Below, in pieces: positions 16,393-28,771 of a DNA stretch of 53,052 bases. Each line of letters starts with the position of its first letter. Positions within the stretch are counted from its first letter, which is position 1. Source of the DNA: an uncultured Clostridia bacterium (GTDB lineage: Bacteria; Bacillota; Clostridia; Oscillospirales; CAG-272). The notes under the pieces are model-generated. The model did no database searches and was not told where the DNA came from. It saw nothing but the letters and a program-made list of their open reading frames with translations. Made by a program: the position numbers and the translations under genes. Where the stretch lies: NCBI GenBank assembly GCA_947631765.1, contig CANRMP010000015.1, positions 1 to 53,052 of the forward strand. Direction: 5' to 3'.

Positions 16393-16869
16393 TTACTTTT
16401 TTACAATATGCTCTTTTTTCCAAACAAGCCTTGTAATACATATTGAGGGCAGTCTTAAAATAAGCTCTGTGAAAAAGACCAACGGGACAATTTCAAAAAC
16501 AACGAAAAAGTCAAATACCATGGAGCCGATTAACATATAGGGTATCGACACCAAAGCAAGCGAGCCAAGGTCTAAAAAAATCGAGGTCTGTTTTATAAGC
16601 GACCGCAGCGCAAATAATTCTTTTTTATTATCCAAGTCAAGAATTTTGTTGCATACCTGCCTTGCGGCGCCGTTTTCCGCCTCAAATCTCACAAGCACAA
16701 CAGTTGAGGCAGCTATTCCCACAATAAATGACAACAGCCACGAAATCGCACTTGAAAACGCCATAAGCCCGAGCATTGAAAACACAAAGCTCGAACCAAA
16801 CAGCCCCACATAAAAACCGAGCATTCCGAAAAGATAAGCTATACACTGCTCTTTAAACGTTCTCCTCAT
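16393..16869 (-). CDS. Small membrane protein of unknown function
   Basis: A 158-aa protein with four hydrophobic segments (LFGMLGFYVGLFGSSFVFSM; ISWLLSFIVGIAASTVVLV; IFLDLGSLALVSIPYMLIG; FFVVFEIVPLVFFTELIL). The start at 16869 has AAGGAG twelve bases upstream; an ATG at 16908 would add a short N-terminus. I do not recognise the family. It is convergent with the flavodiiron gene and shares the gap that holds its terminator. Confidence 0.65.
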   Translation of the reverse strand: MRRTFKEQCIAYLFGMLGFYVGLFGSSFVFSMLGLMAFSSAISWLLSFIVGIAASTVVLVRFEAENGAARQVCNKILDLDNKKELFALRSLIKQTSIFLDLGSLALVSIPYMLIGSMVFDFFVVFEIVPLVFFTELILRLPSICITRLVWKKEHIVKK

Positions 16870-17310
16870 AAAAATTATACACTCCTTATTATTATATCTT
16901 TGATGCAATTAACTCTGATTTGGTGAATTTTTCGCAGAGCGTAAAATATTTTTCGGCAGTTTGCGCTTTCACACATAATAAAGGCATACATATAATTAAA
17001 ACAGAGAATAAAAAAAGCTCAAAACAAAAAACAGGTGTCAAATAAATATCTCCGACGCCTGTTTTTTATTTTGTTTAACTGCTTCAATTTGTGACAAAAA
17101 AGCCTTGTAAGTGTAACTAAATTACAAAATTTTCAAAGCGGGTGTTGAAAAAAGCAAAAGAGCGTGTTATAATTATTTCGGAAAATGATTTTGTGATTGT
17201 TTCTTTAAAAATAAAATTTCAGAGCATGTGAATTATATTTGAAATATTTGACAAAAGCTAATATAACAGATAAAAATCAAAGATATTAAAACTCCTGCGG
17301 AGAATAAAAA
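16870..17310. other. Gap of 441 bp with a bidirectional terminator and a promoter
   Basis: No convincing coding frame is seen. A hairpin at 17024-17067 (ACAGGTGTC/GACGCCTGT) is flanked by an A-run and a T-run and would stop transcripts on either strand. A promoter for the next gene is TTGAAA (17145-17150), 17 bp, TATAAT (17168-17173). A second, weaker pair, TTGAAA, 17 bp, TATAAC, lies about 70 bp further on, near 17238-17266. The leader of the first transcript is about 130 nt and A/T-rich. Confidence 0.6.
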
Positions 17311-18087
17311 ATGTCTGAAAGAACGCCATACGAAAAGGAAATATCAAAGCTTCTCGGAAACACCCAGCTTGCGCTGTGGAAAAAGCTTATTTTTGCCCTT
17401 GAGTTCAGATACGGCAAGGTCGGGCTCGTGCGGTACAACAAGGTCGCAAAGCATTATGAGCATGTATTCACAAGCGGAAAAGAGGAGCTTTGCGCGGTCT
17501 GCACCGGCTCAAACCGTCTTTCATTCAGAATTAATTTGAGTGAAAGCGAGAAAAAGGAGTTTGAGATGCACAGAAATACTTTTTCGGAAAATATAAGAAC
17601 GGCATACGACAGTCTGACCCCTGTGGGAAATGACGACGGATGCGCAGAGGCAAGCGTTGACAGTCAGGGCAAGCTTTCAGGGCTTGTCAAGCTTGTCAGC
17701 CTCAAAAATTTTGAAGACAAAAGCCTGTACGGAAAGGTGCGAAAGGTTGTACGCTTTTTCCTGAATCCGCATTTTTTGCTCTGCTTCGGCATCGGATGGA
17801 TGATAACCAACGGCTGGGCGTATATATTCGCGTTTTTGGGAACTCTCTTTCGGATAAATTGGATGATAGCGGTGGGATACGGTTATTTGGCTTTTCTCTG
17901 GATTCCGATATCTCCCGAAAAAATCGTCACCATTGCCATTGCAATAGTGCTTTTGCGCCTTCTCTTCCCTAAAGACGAGGAGACCTTGGGAATACTTAAA
18001 AACATGCATAACAAAGTGAAAGAGGCTGCCAAGAACAAAAAGAAAAAGAAAAAAGGCGACAATACGGATTCGGACTCGAAGTCTTAA
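17311..18087 (+). CDS. Membrane protein with DUF3788-like N-terminus
   Basis: A 258-aa protein. Residues 10-100 have the pattern of DUF3788 (LLGNTQLALWKKLIFALEFRYG, then a K-x-L-C-A segment KEELCAVCTGSNRLSFRINL and EKKEFEMHRNTF), though I hold this match loosely. Residues 150-215 carry two to three membrane segments (FFLNPHFLLCFGIGWMI; WAYIFAFLGTLF; IVTIAIAIVLLRLLF). The C-terminus is a highly basic tail of lysines (KNKKKKKKGD) ending in acidic and serine residues. The function is unknown. The gene has its own promoter and ends at a strong hairpin shared with leuB. Confidence 0.6.
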   Translation: MSERTPYEKEISKLLGNTQLALWKKLIFALEFRYGKVGLVRYNKVAKHYEHVFTSGKEELCAVCTGSNRLSFRINLSESEKKEFEMHRNTFSENIRTAYDSLTPVGNDDGCAEASVDSQGKLSGLVKLVSLKNFEDKSLYGKVRKVVRFFLNPHFLLCFGIGWMITNGWAYIFAFLGTLFRINWMIAVGYGYLAFLWIPISPEKIVTIAIAIVLLRLLFPKDEETLGILKNMHNKVKEAAKNKKKKKKGDNTDSDSKS

Positions 18088-18121
18088 ATTGTAAATTATC
18101 AGCTACTCCGCTAAAAAACCG

Positions 18122-18157
18122 CCGTCATGCTTTTGCGCTCGCGCAAAAGCATGACGG
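18122..18157. terminator. Bidirectional terminator between the 17.3-kb gene and leuB
   Basis: Perfect 17-bp arms CCGTCATGCTTTTGCGC and their complement, with T-rich sequence on both sides (TCTTTCCATTTTTT on plus, GGCGGTTTTTT on minus). It closes both convergent transcription units and marks the end of the branched-chain amino acid operon. Confidence 0.9.
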
Positions 18158-18170
18158 TCTTTCCATTTTT

Positions 18171-19247
18171 TCAGAGTTTATTTGCCACAAGAGTTCCCAT
18201 TTCGGAGCAGGTGACCTTTTTGCAATTTTCCTGCATTATATCCCCTGTGCGATAGCCCTCGTCAAGAACCTTATCCACAGCCCTCTCAATTGCCTCTGCC
18301 TCTTCTGCCATATCAAATGAATACCTAAGCATCATTGCGGCAGAAAGTATGGTTCCGAGCGGATTTGCAATATTAAGACCGGCAATATCGGGAGCCGAGC
18401 CGTGAATCGGTTCATACATTCCTCTTGTTCCCGATGAAAGCGAAGCCGAAGGCATCATACCTATTGAGCCGGTAAGCATCGAGGCTTCGTCGGACAGGAT
18501 ATCCCCGAACATGTTCTCGGTGACTATAACGTCGAACTGCGAAGGATTCTTTATAAGCTGCATGGCGGTGCTGTCGACAAGCGCGTCGCTGTATTCCACC
18601 TCAGGATACTCATTTGAAAGTCTGTGCATGGTCTTTCTCCAAAGGCGGGAGGTTTCAAGCACATTCGCTTTATCAACCGAAGTGAGCTTTTTGTTTCTCT
18701 TCATGGCGGTCTCAAACGCCACTCTGCCGATACGCTCGATTTCACTTTCGGAATACGGCATTATGTCGGTGGCGACAAGCTGACCGTCTATATTTTCGGT
18801 CTTTTTAGCCCCGAAATACACGCCGCCTGTAAGCTCTCTTACAATAAGCAGGTCAATTCCACCCCCGATGACCTCTTCCTTAAGCGGTGAGGAGGAGGCA
18901 AGATATTTAAATAGCTTTGTGGGGCGGAGATTTGCGAAAAGATTTAATTCCTTTCGTACAGCAAGCAAAGCCTTTTCGGCGCGTATTTCGGGCGGGCAGT
19001 TATCCCATTTGGGACCTCCCACGGCGCCAAGCAGTACGCTGTCCGAGCTTTTGCATATTTCCATTCCCTCGTTTGTGATAGGAACTCCGTATTTGTCAAT
19101 AGAACAGCCGCCGATATCCACATAGTTATACTCAAACTCGTGACCGTATTTATCGGCAATTTTATCAAGCACCTTAACTGCCTCGGCAATGATTTCCGGA
19201 CCGATTCCGTCGCCGGGCAGGACGGCAATATTTTTCTTCATACTCAT
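18171..19247 (-). CDS. leuB: 3-isopropylmalate dehydrogenase
   Basis: A 358-aa enzyme that oxidises and decarboxylates 3-isopropylmalate to 4-methyl-2-oxopentanoate with NAD+. The N-terminal [14 protein letters not shown], the substrate arginines in NLRPTKLF and [13 protein letters not shown], and the metal-binding [28 protein letters not shown] are all present. GSAPDIAG closes the NAD site. The ATG at 19247 overlaps the leuD stop by four bases; a second ATG two codons later (19241) has better spacing to GGAG. It is the last gene of the operon. Confidence 0.95.
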   Translation of the reverse strand: MSMKKNIAVLPGDGIGPEIIAEAVKVLDKIADKYGHEFEYNYVDIGGCSIDKYGVPITNEGMEICKSSDSVLLGAVGGPKWDNCPPEIRAEKALLAVRKELNLFANLRPTKLFKYLASSSPLKEEVIGGGIDLLIVRELTGGVYFGAKKTENIDGQLVATDIMPYSESEIERIGRVAFETAMKRNKKLTSVDKANVLETSRLWRKTMHRLSNEYPEVEYSDALVDSTAMQLIKNPSQFDVIVTENMFGDILSDEASMLTGSIGMMPSASLSSGTRGMYEPIHGSAPDIAGLNIANPLGTILSAAMMLRYSFDMAEEAEAIERAVDKVLDEGYRTGDIMQENCKKVTCSEMGTLVANKL

Positions 19248-19732
19248 TTCTCCTTTTTAAGCGAGGCAAGAAGCCCGCCGTTTTTTATAATATTCTGAAT
19301 AAAAGGCGGGAAAGGCTGAGCATGGTAAACCTTGTCGGTGGTGATATCGGTTATAACGCCGGTGTCAAAATCAATACTGACATTGTCTCCCGCCGCAATT
19401 TCCTCCGCCGCCTCGGGACATTCCAAAATGGGAAGCCCGATGTTAATAGCGTTTCGGTAAAAAATTCGCGCAAAGCTCTTGGCTATGACGCATCCCGTGC
19501 CGCATGTCTTGATAACAAGGGGAGCATGTTCGCGGGAGGAGCCGCAGCCGAAGTTCCAGCCTGCAACAATTATGTCGCCCGCGCTGACTTTTTTGACAAA
19601 ATCTGCGTCGATATCCTCCATGCAGTGAAGAGCAAGCTCCTTCGCGTTTGAGGTGTTTAAGTATCTTGCCGGAATTATAACGTCGGTATCCACATTGTCG
19701 GGATATTTAAAAACCTTACCTTTAGCGTTCAT
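19244..19732 (-). CDS. leuD: 3-isopropylmalate dehydratase small subunit
   Basis: A 162-aa small subunit. The typical blocks are present: [30 protein letters not shown] and the swivel-domain [21 protein letters not shown]. It pairs with LeuC to isomerise 2- to 3-isopropylmalate; the short length is that of the LeuD type that forms a separate subunit. It begins two bases downstream of the leuC stop. Confidence 0.95.
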   Translation of the reverse strand: MNAKGKVFKYPDNVDTDVIIPARYLNTSNAKELALHCMEDIDADFVKKVSAGDIIVAGWNFGCGSSREHAPLVIKTCGTGCVIAKSFARIFYRNAINIGLPILECPEAAEEIAAGDNVSIDFDTGVITDITTDKVYHAQPFPPFIQNIIKNGGLLASLKKEK

Positions 19733-19734
19733 TT

Positions 19735-20994
19735 TTATACCTCCTCAGGTTCTGTGATGTAACCGGTGAGCGCGCTTGCGGCGGCGGTTGCCGGACTTGC
19801 AAGATAAACCTCGCTCTTAACATGTCCCATTCTGCCGACAAAGTTGCGGTTTGTTGTCGCAACGCACCTTTCACCCTCGGCAAGTATGCCCATATATCCG
19901 CCAAGGCAGGGACCGCACGTGGGAGTTGAAACCACCGCTCCGGCGTCAATAAACGCCGTCACGTACCCTCTTTCCACACATTCTCTCATAATCTGCATTG
20001 TGGCGGGGATTATGATACAGCGAACGCCGTCTGCAACCTTTTTGTCTTTTAATATTTTGTAGGCAGTCTCCATGTCCTCCATCCTGCCGTTTGTACAGCT
20101 TCCGATAACCACCTGTTGAATTTTAATATCCCCAAGCTCGGAGGCGGGGCGGGTGTTTTCGGGAAGGTGAGGACAAGCGACCGTGGGACAAAGCGTCGAA
20201 AGATCGATTTTGACAGTGCTTTCATACACGGCATCGGGGTCAGCCTCATATATTATCGGCTTTCTTTCCGAGCGTCCTTCAAGGTACTTTAGCGTTACCT
20301 CGTCCACCGGGAAAATACCGTTCTTAGCGCCTGCCTCTATTGCCATATTGCATATGCAAAGACGGTCGTCCATTGAAAGAGCGGCAACTCCCTCTCCCGT
20401 AAATTCAAGACTTTTATACAGCGCACCGTCCACTCCTATCATGCCTATAAGGGTGAGAATGACGTCCTTTCCGCTGCAATTCTTCTTAAGCTTGCCAGAA
20501 AGCTCCACCTTAATGGCTGACGGGACCTTGAACCACGCCTCGCCTGTTGCCATTCCCGCCGCCATATCAGTGCTTCCTACTCCGGTCGAGAAAGCGCCGA
20601 GCGCACCGTACGTGCAGGTGTGGCTGTCCGCGCCTATTATGCAGTCGCCCGCAGTAACGATTCCCTGCTCGGGAAGCAGAGCGTGCTCAATACCCATCTT
20701 GCCCACGTCATAGAAATGGCTGATGCAGTGAAGGCAGGCAAACTCGCGGCACTGCTTTGACTGCTCTGCCGCTTTTATATCCTTGTTCGGTACAAAGTGA
20801 TCAAGCACTATGGCAATATGATCCTTGTCGAAAACCCCGTCAAAGCCCGCTTTTTTAAACTCATTTACCGCAACCGGAGTTGTGATATCGTTTCCGAGAA
20901 CAATATCGAGCTTGGCGTTAATAAGCTGACCCGCCGTAACAGAGCTTTGCCCCGCGTGGGCGGCAAGTATCTTTTGCGTCATCGTCATAGACAT
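19735..20994 (-). CDS. leuC: 3-isopropylmalate dehydratase large subunit
   Basis: A 419-aa aconitase-family large subunit. Cysteines for the 4Fe-4S cluster are seen in [12 protein letters not shown] and [36 protein letters not shown] and [14 protein letters not shown] are further active-site blocks. The start is [15 protein letters not shown]; the first and third codons are both methionine. The leuA stop lies 14 bp upstream. The oxygen-sensitive cluster fits an anaerobe. Confidence 0.95.
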   Translation of the reverse strand: MSMTMTQKILAAHAGQSSVTAGQLINAKLDIVLGNDITTPVAVNEFKKAGFDGVFDKDHIAIVLDHFVPNKDIKAAEQSKQCREFACLHCISHFYDVGKMGIEHALLPEQGIVTAGDCIIGADSHTCTYGALGAFSTGVGSTDMAAGMATGEAWFKVPSAIKVELSGKLKKNCSGKDVILTLIGMIGVDGALYKSLEFTGEGVAALSMDDRLCICNMAIEAGAKNGIFPVDEVTLKYLEGRSERKPIIYEADPDAVYESTVKIDLSTLCPTVACPHLPENTRPASELGDIKIQQVVIGSCTNGRMEDMETAYKILKDKKVADGVRCIIIPATMQIMRECVERGYVTAFIDAGAVVSTPTCGPCLGGYMGILAEGERCVATTNRNFVGRMGHVKSEVYLASPATAAASALTGYITEPEEV

Positions 20995-21008
20995 ATCTTT
21001 TTTTCTCC

Positions 21009-22670
21009 TTATTTTTCAATACTACGGTTTATCGCCGAGAAAAGTGCGCTTATCGAGGAGGCGATAATGTCGTCGTTAACTCCCGCGCCCCAAACCTTTT
21101 TATTATTTTCAAGCGTTATGCTGACGTAGGTAATCGCTTGCGCGGAGGAGCCTTTGGTTAAAGCGTGCTCCTCGTAAGTGAGCTGTGAAAACTCTATGTC
21201 GACAACGCTTTTTATAGCATTGCTCACAGCGTCAAGTCTGCCGTTGCCGGTTGCCGTGGCTTCAATTTTCCTGCCGTTAATTTCAACTGTCAGAGTGACG
21301 TGTATTTCGGGCGTGCGCACAAAGTGATAGTCAACAAGCTTTACGTGATTATTGACGTTCACATATTCATCGGTGAAAACCTCAAGAACCTCGGCGGGAG
21401 AAAGCTCCTTGTGCGCGCGATCGGATACGCCCTTTACCGTGTATCCCACATCCTCACGCATTTGCGCCGGCAGAACATAACCGAAATTATGTTCAAGCAG
21501 ATATCCGATACCGCCTTTGCCCGACTGTGAATTGATTCTTATAACGTCGGTTTCATAAACCCTGCCGACGTCTCCCGGGTCAATGGGAAGGTAAGGAACA
21601 GTCCAAGTGTCTGTGCCCTTTTCTTCGCGCCAGCGCATACCCTTTGCAATAGCGTCCTGATGAGAGCCCGAAAATGCGGCAAACACCAATTTACCGGCAT
21701 ACGGCTGACGGTCATAAACTTTCATTCTCGTGACCTTCTCATAAAGCTCCGCTATTGAAGGCATATCGGTGAAATCAAGCTCGGGCTCCACTCCCTGAGA
21801 ATACATATTGAGCGCCAAGGTCACAATGTCCACGTTTCCCGTGCGTTCGCCGTTTCCGAATATTGTCCCCTCGATTCTGTCGGCTCCGGCAAGAATACCG
21901 AGCTCGGAATCGGCTATCGCGCACCCTCTGTCGTTGTGGGGGTGAAGGGATACCACAACAGAGTCGCGGTATTTGAGGTTGTCGCACATATACTCTATCT
22001 GGTCGGCATATACGTGAGGAGAGGAAAGCTCAACGGTGACCGGAAGGTTTATTATGACCTTGCGGTCTTTGGTAGGCTTCCACACGTCAAGCACCGCGTT
22101 GCATATTTCAAGTGCAAACTCGGGCTCGGTACCTGTAAAGGATTCGGGAGAATATTCGTATCTGTAATTTGTACCGGTCTCGGCGGCAATCTTTTCAAAA
22201 AGCTCGGCTCCGTCGGTCGCTATTTTTATAATCTCCTCTTTGGATTTTCTGAACACCTGCTCCCTTTGCGCAACCGAGGTGGAATTGTAAAGGTGAACTA
22301 TGGCGTTTTTGCATCCCTTAAGCGCGTCAAAGGTCTTTCTTATTATGTGTTCGCGGCTTTGCGTCAGCACCTGAATTGTCACGTCGTCGGGAATCATATC
22401 ATTGTCGATAAGCGTGCGAAGAAAGGTGTATTCGGTCTCGGAAGCCGCGGGAAAGCCGACCTCTATCTCTTTAAAGCCTATCTTGACAAGAAGTCTGAAA
22501 AATTCAAGCTTTTCTTCAAGGCTCATCGGAATTATAAGAGACTGATTGCCATCGCGCAGGTCAACCGAGCACCATATCGGCGCGTGGTCTATATATGTTT
22601 TATCCGCCCATTTTCTTGTGGGATTTTTCACCGGATAAAACTGACGTGTATATTTGGATGTGTTAATCAT
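21009..22670 (-). CDS. leuA: 2-isopropylmalate synthase (long type)
   Basis: A 553-aa enzyme of the LeuA type 2 family, longer than the 510-520-aa E. coli-like type. It condenses acetyl-CoA with 2-oxoisovalerate. The catalytic barrel shows [32 protein letters not shown] and the C-terminal half of the barrel with [11 protein letters not shown]; residues after about 430 form the leucine-sensing regulatory domain ([23 protein letters not shown]). It lies 31 bp from the ridA stop. Confidence 0.93.
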   Translation of the reverse strand: MINTSKYTRQFYPVKNPTRKWADKTYIDHAPIWCSVDLRDGNQSLIIPMSLEEKLEFFRLLVKIGFKEIEVGFPAASETEYTFLRTLIDNDMIPDDVTIQVLTQSREHIIRKTFDALKGCKNAIVHLYNSTSVAQREQVFRKSKEEIIKIATDGAELFEKIAAETGTNYRYEYSPESFTGTEPEFALEICNAVLDVWKPTKDRKVIINLPVTVELSSPHVYADQIEYMCDNLKYRDSVVVSLHPHNDRGCAIADSELGILAGADRIEGTIFGNGERTGNVDIVTLALNMYSQGVEPELDFTDMPSIAELYEKVTRMKVYDRQPYAGKLVFAAFSGSHQDAIAKGMRWREEKGTDTWTVPYLPIDPGDVGRVYETDVIRINSQSGKGGIGYLLEHNFGYVLPAQMREDVGYTVKGVSDRAHKELSPAEVLEVFTDEYVNVNNHVKLVDYHFVRTPEIHVTLTVEINGRKIEATATGNGRLDAVSNAIKSVVDIEFSQLTYEEHALTKGSSAQAITYVSITLENNKKVWGAGVNDDIIASSISALFSAINRSIEK

Positions 22671-22701
22671 ATTTGTATCTCCGTTTTAATAAATAACAAA
22701 A

Positions 22702-23079
22702 TCACGGTATCAGAGCGATTACCTCGACCTCGACAAGTGCGCCTTTGGGCAAATCCTTTACCGCAACACAGCTTCTTGAGGGTGCAGTTGTGATATATTT
22801 TCCGTATACCTCGTTGAAGGCGGCAAAGTCTTCGATATCCGCAAGAAAGCAGACGGTTTTTATAACATTTTCAAATGACGTTCCGGCGGCTTTAAGCACC
22901 TCTTCAAGATTTTTCATAACCCTCTCCGCCTGCTCCCTGACTGAGTCGCCGCACAGATTTCCGCTTACCGGATCAAGGGCGATTTGACCTGAGGTAAAGA
23001 GCATATTTTGAACCTTTATCGCCTGAGAATAGGGACCTATTGCCGCAGGCGCGCCTTTTGTTGCAATTTTTTCTATCAT
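22702..23079 (-). CDS. ridA: RidA family enamine/imine deaminase
   Basis: A 125-aa protein with the RidA signatures: GPYSQAIKVQNMLFTSGQIALDP, the SREQAERVMKNLEEVLKAAG helix, and APSRSCVAVKDLPKGALVEVEVIA with the substrate-binding arginine. RidA hydrolyses 2-aminoacrylate and related imines leaked by PLP enzymes such as IlvA. Its place 21 bp downstream of ilvA fits that role exactly. Confidence 0.93.
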   Translation of the reverse strand: MIEKIATKGAPAAIGPYSQAIKVQNMLFTSGQIALDPVSGNLCGDSVREQAERVMKNLEEVLKAAGTSFENVIKTVCFLADIEDFAAFNEVYGKYITTAPSRSCVAVKDLPKGALVEVEVIALIP

Positions 23080-23100
23080 ACTGTTTCTCCTATAATATTT

Positions 23101-24306
23101 TTATAATATTTTCACACCGAAATCGGTTAGATTTTTCTTGATTTTTTCTATATGTTCAAAGTCGCGGGTTTCCAAGGTGAGGCGTAAATAACAGCCTGTA
23201 ATATCCGAGCCTTCGTTTGTGTGCTCGTGATAGACCGACGTGACGTTTCCGCCCTGCTGTGCGATAATTCTCGAAACGTTCATAAGCTGTCCCGGCTTGT
23301 CTTGAAGCTCGATATTAAGCTGACAGCTCCTGCCCGACATAAGAAGTCCTCTTGTTATGACCCGCGCCAAAATCGTCACGTCTATATTTCCGCCCGAAAG
23401 CAGACAGACCGTCTTTTTGCCCGCAAGGTCGACCTTGTCGAACATCGCGGCTGCAACAGCCACGGCTCCCGCACCCTCTGTTACAAGCTTGTGCTGCTCC
23501 ATAAGGGCAAGAATTGCCGCGGATATTTCATCATCCGTCACCGTCACAATGTCGTCCACATATTTCGAACAAATATCATATGTAAGCGAGCCGGGCTTCT
23601 TTACGGCAATGCCGTCTGCAATGGTCGATACTGCGTCAAGCATTTCAATGCGCGAATCCTGAATGGAATTTAGCATTGAGGGAGCGCCCGACGCCTGAAC
23701 CCCGTAAACTTTAATATTGGGATTCAGGGATTTTATGGTATACGCCATACCGGAAATAAGTCCGCCTCCCCCGACGGGTACTATTATCGCATCCATATCG
23801 GGAATTTGCTGTGAAAGCTCAAGCGATATAGTTCCCTGCCCGGCTATCACGTCGGGGTCGTCAAAGGGATGAATAAAGGTATATCCCATTTGGTCACGTA
23901 GGCTGAGCGCTTTGGCGTAAGCGTCGTCGTATACGCCCTCGACAAGGCATATTTCTGCGCCGTAGCTTCTTGTCGCCTCAACCTTGGAAATAGGCGCGCC
24001 GTCAGGAAGACATATAACCGCCTTTATTCCGTTTTCTCTGGCGGCAAGAGCCACACCCTGAGCGTGGTTGCCCGCAGAACATGCAACAACCCCTCGTTTT
24101 TTCTCCTCGTCGCTCAGCTGAGACATTTTATAATATGCGCCGCGCACCTTGAATGAGCCGGTTATCTGCAAATTCTCGGTTTTAAGATAAAGCTCGGCGC
24201 CTTTTTTAAGCTTCGGCGCATATATAACGTCGGTTTTTCTTATGACGTTTTTTAATACGTAGCTTGCCTTGTACACGCTGTCAAGAGTCAACATTTTATT
24301 TTCCAT
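23101..24306 (-). CDS. ilvA: Threonine deaminase with C-terminal ACT domain
   Basis: A 401-aa PLP enzyme making 2-oxobutyrate from threonine for isoleucine synthesis. The ATG at 24306 has AAAGG nine bases upstream; a longer frame to 24381 has no ribosome site. The PLP lysine is in TGSFKVRGAYYKM, and the phosphate-binding loop is VPVGGGGLISGMAY. Residues 325-401 form one ACT domain (LNIELQDKPGQLMNVSRIIAQ) for feedback by isoleucine or valine. This is the shorter TdcB-plus-ACT layout and not the 514-aa E. coli form. It starts 11 bp after the DUF815 gene. Confidence 0.92.
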   Translation of the reverse strand: MENKMLTLDSVYKASYVLKNVIRKTDVIYAPKLKKGAELYLKTENLQITGSFKVRGAYYKMSQLSDEEKKRGVVACSAGNHAQGVALAARENGIKAVICLPDGAPISKVEATRSYGAEICLVEGVYDDAYAKALSLRDQMGYTFIHPFDDPDVIAGQGTISLELSQQIPDMDAIIVPVGGGGLISGMAYTIKSLNPNIKVYGVQASGAPSMLNSIQDSRIEMLDAVSTIADGIAVKKPGSLTYDICSKYVDDIVTVTDDEISAAILALMEQHKLVTEGAGAVAVAAAMFDKVDLAGKKTVCLLSGGNIDVTILARVITRGLLMSGRSCQLNIELQDKPGQLMNVSRIIAQQGGNVTSVYHEHTNEGSDITGCYLRLTLETRDFEHIEKIKKNLTDFGVKIL

Positions 24307-24316
24307 ACAATACCTT

Positions 24317-25510
24317 TCAAAGTAAACTGAGTACAAATTGCTCCGCGGCTCTGGGCGAGCGACTGCCTTTGGCAAGGGCAAACGCTTCCGCTTTTACATC
24401 AAGCTCGCTTTCGTTAATTATTATGCCGCGATTTTTTGCAAGCGCGTGAACTATCTCAAGATAGAGCGCTTTATTTGGCTTTGCAAAATACACCGTGATG
24501 CCGAAACGGTCGGAAAGAGACATAAGCTCCTCCACGGTATCGCTGTGATGAATATCGTCCGCTGTGCTTCTGTCCGAAAAGCTCTCCTTGACAATATGCC
24601 GCCTGTTGCTTGTGGCGTATATCACGGCGTTTTTCGCTTTGGCGGAGGCTGAGCCTTCAAGCGCCGCTTTCAGCATACTGAAGCTGTCATCGTTTTTATT
24701 AAATGACAGGTCGTCGATAAATATAATGAATTTCAGCGGATTGTCCGCTATTTTGCCCATTACGTAGGGCAGCTCGAAAAGCTGGTCCTTGCGAAGCTCT
24801 ATAAGGCGCACTCCGTCCTCAAAAAAGAAATTCGCGCACGCCTTTACAGTCGAGGATTTTCCCGTCCCCGCGTCTCCGAAAAGCAGAACGTTTGCCGCAG
24901 TGCGTCCGAGGGCAAGCGCCTTGGTGTTTTCAAACACCTTTTGTCTTTCCTCTTTGTAGCCTACGAACATGTCAAGGCTCACATCATCGGAATAAGCCAC
25001 CGGGACTATCTCATTTTTTGAAACTCTGAACATTTTCGAGGCGGCAAATATCCCATAGCCGTATTTTCCGATATTGCTTATCCTGTTTTGATATTCGCTT
25101 TCAATGTCGGTCGGCGTGTTGTCAAACCTCGGATAATTAAATTTGTATCCGTCAAGCTCGGGGGCAAGAGTGAGATAATCAAGCCTTGTGAGAGAGGAAA
25201 AGAGTCCAAGCTCGCTTTGCGCGTTGATTTTAAGCGTCTCAGGCAAGGAACATCCCTTTGCCGCGCTTACAATATATTTGTTTTCATCCTCATATACCGC
25301 TTTTTTGAGAAAGTCGGAAAAGCTGTAATTGTAATCTGCAAGCGAGTAAACAAATTCCCCGTACAGCCTTGCCTTCTCATAAATATCGCCGCTTGAGCCA
25401 AGGTAAGAGAGGAATACCTCCATAGGCTTTTTGAAAAGTATTCCTCTGAAAACGCTAAGCATTGACAGCTCGCAGGCAAGCGTTTTATATTGCCGTTCTG
25501 TCATAATCAC
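24317..25510 (-). CDS. DUF815 family AAA+ ATPase
   Basis: A 397-aa ATPase. The Walker A is [13 protein letters not shown] near residue 217, the Walker B is [10 protein letters not shown], and sensor 1 is [11 protein letters not shown]. The N-terminal 190 residues are family-specific. The closing region [17 protein letters not shown] matches DUF815. The start is GTG at 25510 overlapping the ilvD stop as GTGA, with an ATG six bases later. DUF815 proteins have no settled function. Its place between ilvD and ilvA, coupled to both, is unexpected: it may be a chaperone or cofactor-loading helper for an operon enzyme, or a passenger. Confidence 0.85.
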   Translation of the reverse strand: MIMTERQYKTLACELSMLSVFRGILFKKPMEVFLSYLGSSGDIYEKARLYGEFVYSLADYNYSFSDFLKKAVYEDENKYIVSAAKGCSLPETLKINAQSELGLFSSLTRLDYLTLAPELDGYKFNYPRFDNTPTDIESEYQNRISNIGKYGYGIFAASKMFRVSKNEIVPVAYSDDVSLDMFVGYKEERQKVFENTKALALGRTAANVLLFGDAGTGKSSTVKACANFFFEDGVRLIELRKDQLFELPYVMGKIADNPLKFIIFIDDLSFNKNDDSFSMLKAALEGSASAKAKNAVIYATSNRRHIVKESFSDRSTADDIHHSDTVEELMSLSDRFGITVYFAKPNKALYLEIVHALAKNRGIIINESELDVKAEAFALAKGSRSPRAAEQFVLSLL

Positions 25511-27174
25511 TCGAATTTGTTGATAATCGCGCCCTTGTCGGCGGAGCTTACCATATCTGCATATCTTTTTAGACTGCCCTTTATATCGGTTTTGTGTTTT
25601 ATCTCCATGGTCTTGCGGCGCTCATTAAGCTCCTTTTCGTCCAGGAGGAGATTTATTGAATACTCGGGAATATTAATGCTTATTATATCCCCGTCCTTGA
25701 TGTAGGCGATAAGACCGCCGCGAACCGCTTCGGGCGAAATATGCCCTATGCAGGCGCCGCGTGTGGCTCCCGAGAACCTTCCGTCGGTGATGAGCGCAAC
25801 GTCCTTGTCAAGCCCCATGCCGGCAATTGCCGAGGTCGGAGAGAGCATCTCTCTCATGCCGGGACCTCCCGAGGGTCCCTCATACCTGATTACCACAACG
25901 TCGCCCTTGACTATTTTGCCGGCGTAAATTGCGGCAATAGCCTCCTCTTCGCTGTCAAACACCTTGGCGGGACCCGTGTGAACAAGCATTTCGGGAGCCA
26001 CCGCGCTGCGCTTTACCACGCATCCGTCAGGGGCAAGGTTGCCGCGAAGCACCGCGATACCGCCAGTCCTGCTGTACGGGTTGTCAATCGGTCTTATAAC
26101 GCTCGGGTCGCGGTTTTCGGCGTTTACGATATTTTCTTTTAAGGTCTTTCCGGTGCAGGTCATGACGTTTGAGTCAAGCAGTCCCAAAGAATCGAGCTCT
26201 TTCAGTACCGCGTACACTCCGCCCGCCTCGTTAAGGTCCTCAATATAAGTCGGTCCCGCGGGAGCAAGGTGACAGAGATTGGGGGTCTTCTCGCTGATTT
26301 TATTTGCCATGTCTAAATCGAATTTAATGCCGCACTCGTTGGCAATTGCCGGCAGGTGAAGCATACTGTTTGTCGAACAGCCGAGCGCCATGTCGGCAGT
26401 AAGCGCGTTTCTTATCGCGCTCTCTGTCATTATGTCACGAGGGCGTATGTTCTTTTTGACAAGCTCCATAACCTGCATTCCTGCGTGCTTTGCAAGCTCG
26501 ATTCTTGCCGAATAAACCGCGGGTATCGTGCCGTTTCCGGCAAGCCCCATTCCGAGGACCTCGGTAAGGCAGTTCATTGAATTTGCCGTATACATTCCCG
26601 AGCAGGAGCCGCAAGTTGGGCAGGTCTTTTCCTCGCAAACGCGAAGCTGAGCTTCGTCGATTTTTCCCGCGCTGTATGCGCCGACCGCCTCGAACATGCT
26701 TGAAAGAGAGGTCTTTTTGCCGTTCACTCTGCCGGCAAGCATGGGTCCGCCGCTGACAAAGATTGTCGGGATGTTCACCCTTGCCGCCGCCATAAGCAGT
26801 CCGGGCACATTCTTGTCGCAGTTGGGAACCATGACAAGCCCGTCAAAGCCGTGGGCAAGCGCCATTGCCTCGGTTGAATCGGCAATAATGTCCCTTGTTA
26901 TAAGCGAATATTTCATTCCGGTATGTCCCATCGCAATACCGTCGCACACGGCGATAGCCGGAAAGACTATGGGGGTTCCCCCTGCCATAGCCACTCCGAG
27001 CTTTACCGCCTCGACTATCTTGTCAAGATTCATATGTCCCGGAACGATTTCGTTATACGAGCTTACAATACCGATAAGCGGACGGGAAAGCTCCTCGCCC
27101 GTAAGCCCCAGCGCGTGATAAAGACTGCGGTGCGGGGCGTTTTGAAAGCCGTCGACTATTTGTTCCTTAATCAT
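25507..27174 (-). CDS. ilvD: Dihydroxy-acid dehydratase
   Basis: A 555-aa Fe-S dehydratase converting 2,3-dihydroxy-isovalerate or -methylvalerate to the 2-oxo acids. Cysteines for the cluster are in PNCDKNVPG and [19 protein letters not shown], and the metal-binding [19 protein letters not shown] block is complete. It starts 23 bp after ilvC. Confidence 0.95.
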   Translation of the reverse strand: MIKEQIVDGFQNAPHRSLYHALGLTGEELSRPLIGIVSSYNEIVPGHMNLDKIVEAVKLGVAMAGGTPIVFPAIAVCDGIAMGHTGMKYSLITRDIIADSTEAMALAHGFDGLVMVPNCDKNVPGLLMAAARVNIPTIFVSGGPMLAGRVNGKKTSLSSMFEAVGAYSAGKIDEAQLRVCEEKTCPTCGSCSGMYTANSMNCLTEVLGMGLAGNGTIPAVYSARIELAKHAGMQVMELVKKNIRPRDIMTESAIRNALTADMALGCSTNSMLHLPAIANECGIKFDLDMANKISEKTPNLCHLAPAGPTYIEDLNEAGGVYAVLKELDSLGLLDSNVMTCTGKTLKENIVNAENRDPSVIRPIDNPYSRTGGIAVLRGNLAPDGCVVKRSAVAPEMLVHTGPAKVFDSEEEAIAAIYAGKIVKGDVVVIRYEGPSGGPGMREMLSPTSAIAGMGLDKDVALITDGRFSGATRGACIGHISPEAVRGGLIAYIKDGDIISINIPEYSINLLLDEKELNERRKTMEIKHKTDIKGSLKRYADMVSSADKGAIINKFE

Positions 27175-27197
27175 TTTGATACTCCGTTTTTTGTATA

Positions 27198-28770
<1,573 letters not shown>

Positions 28771-28771
<1 letters not shown>

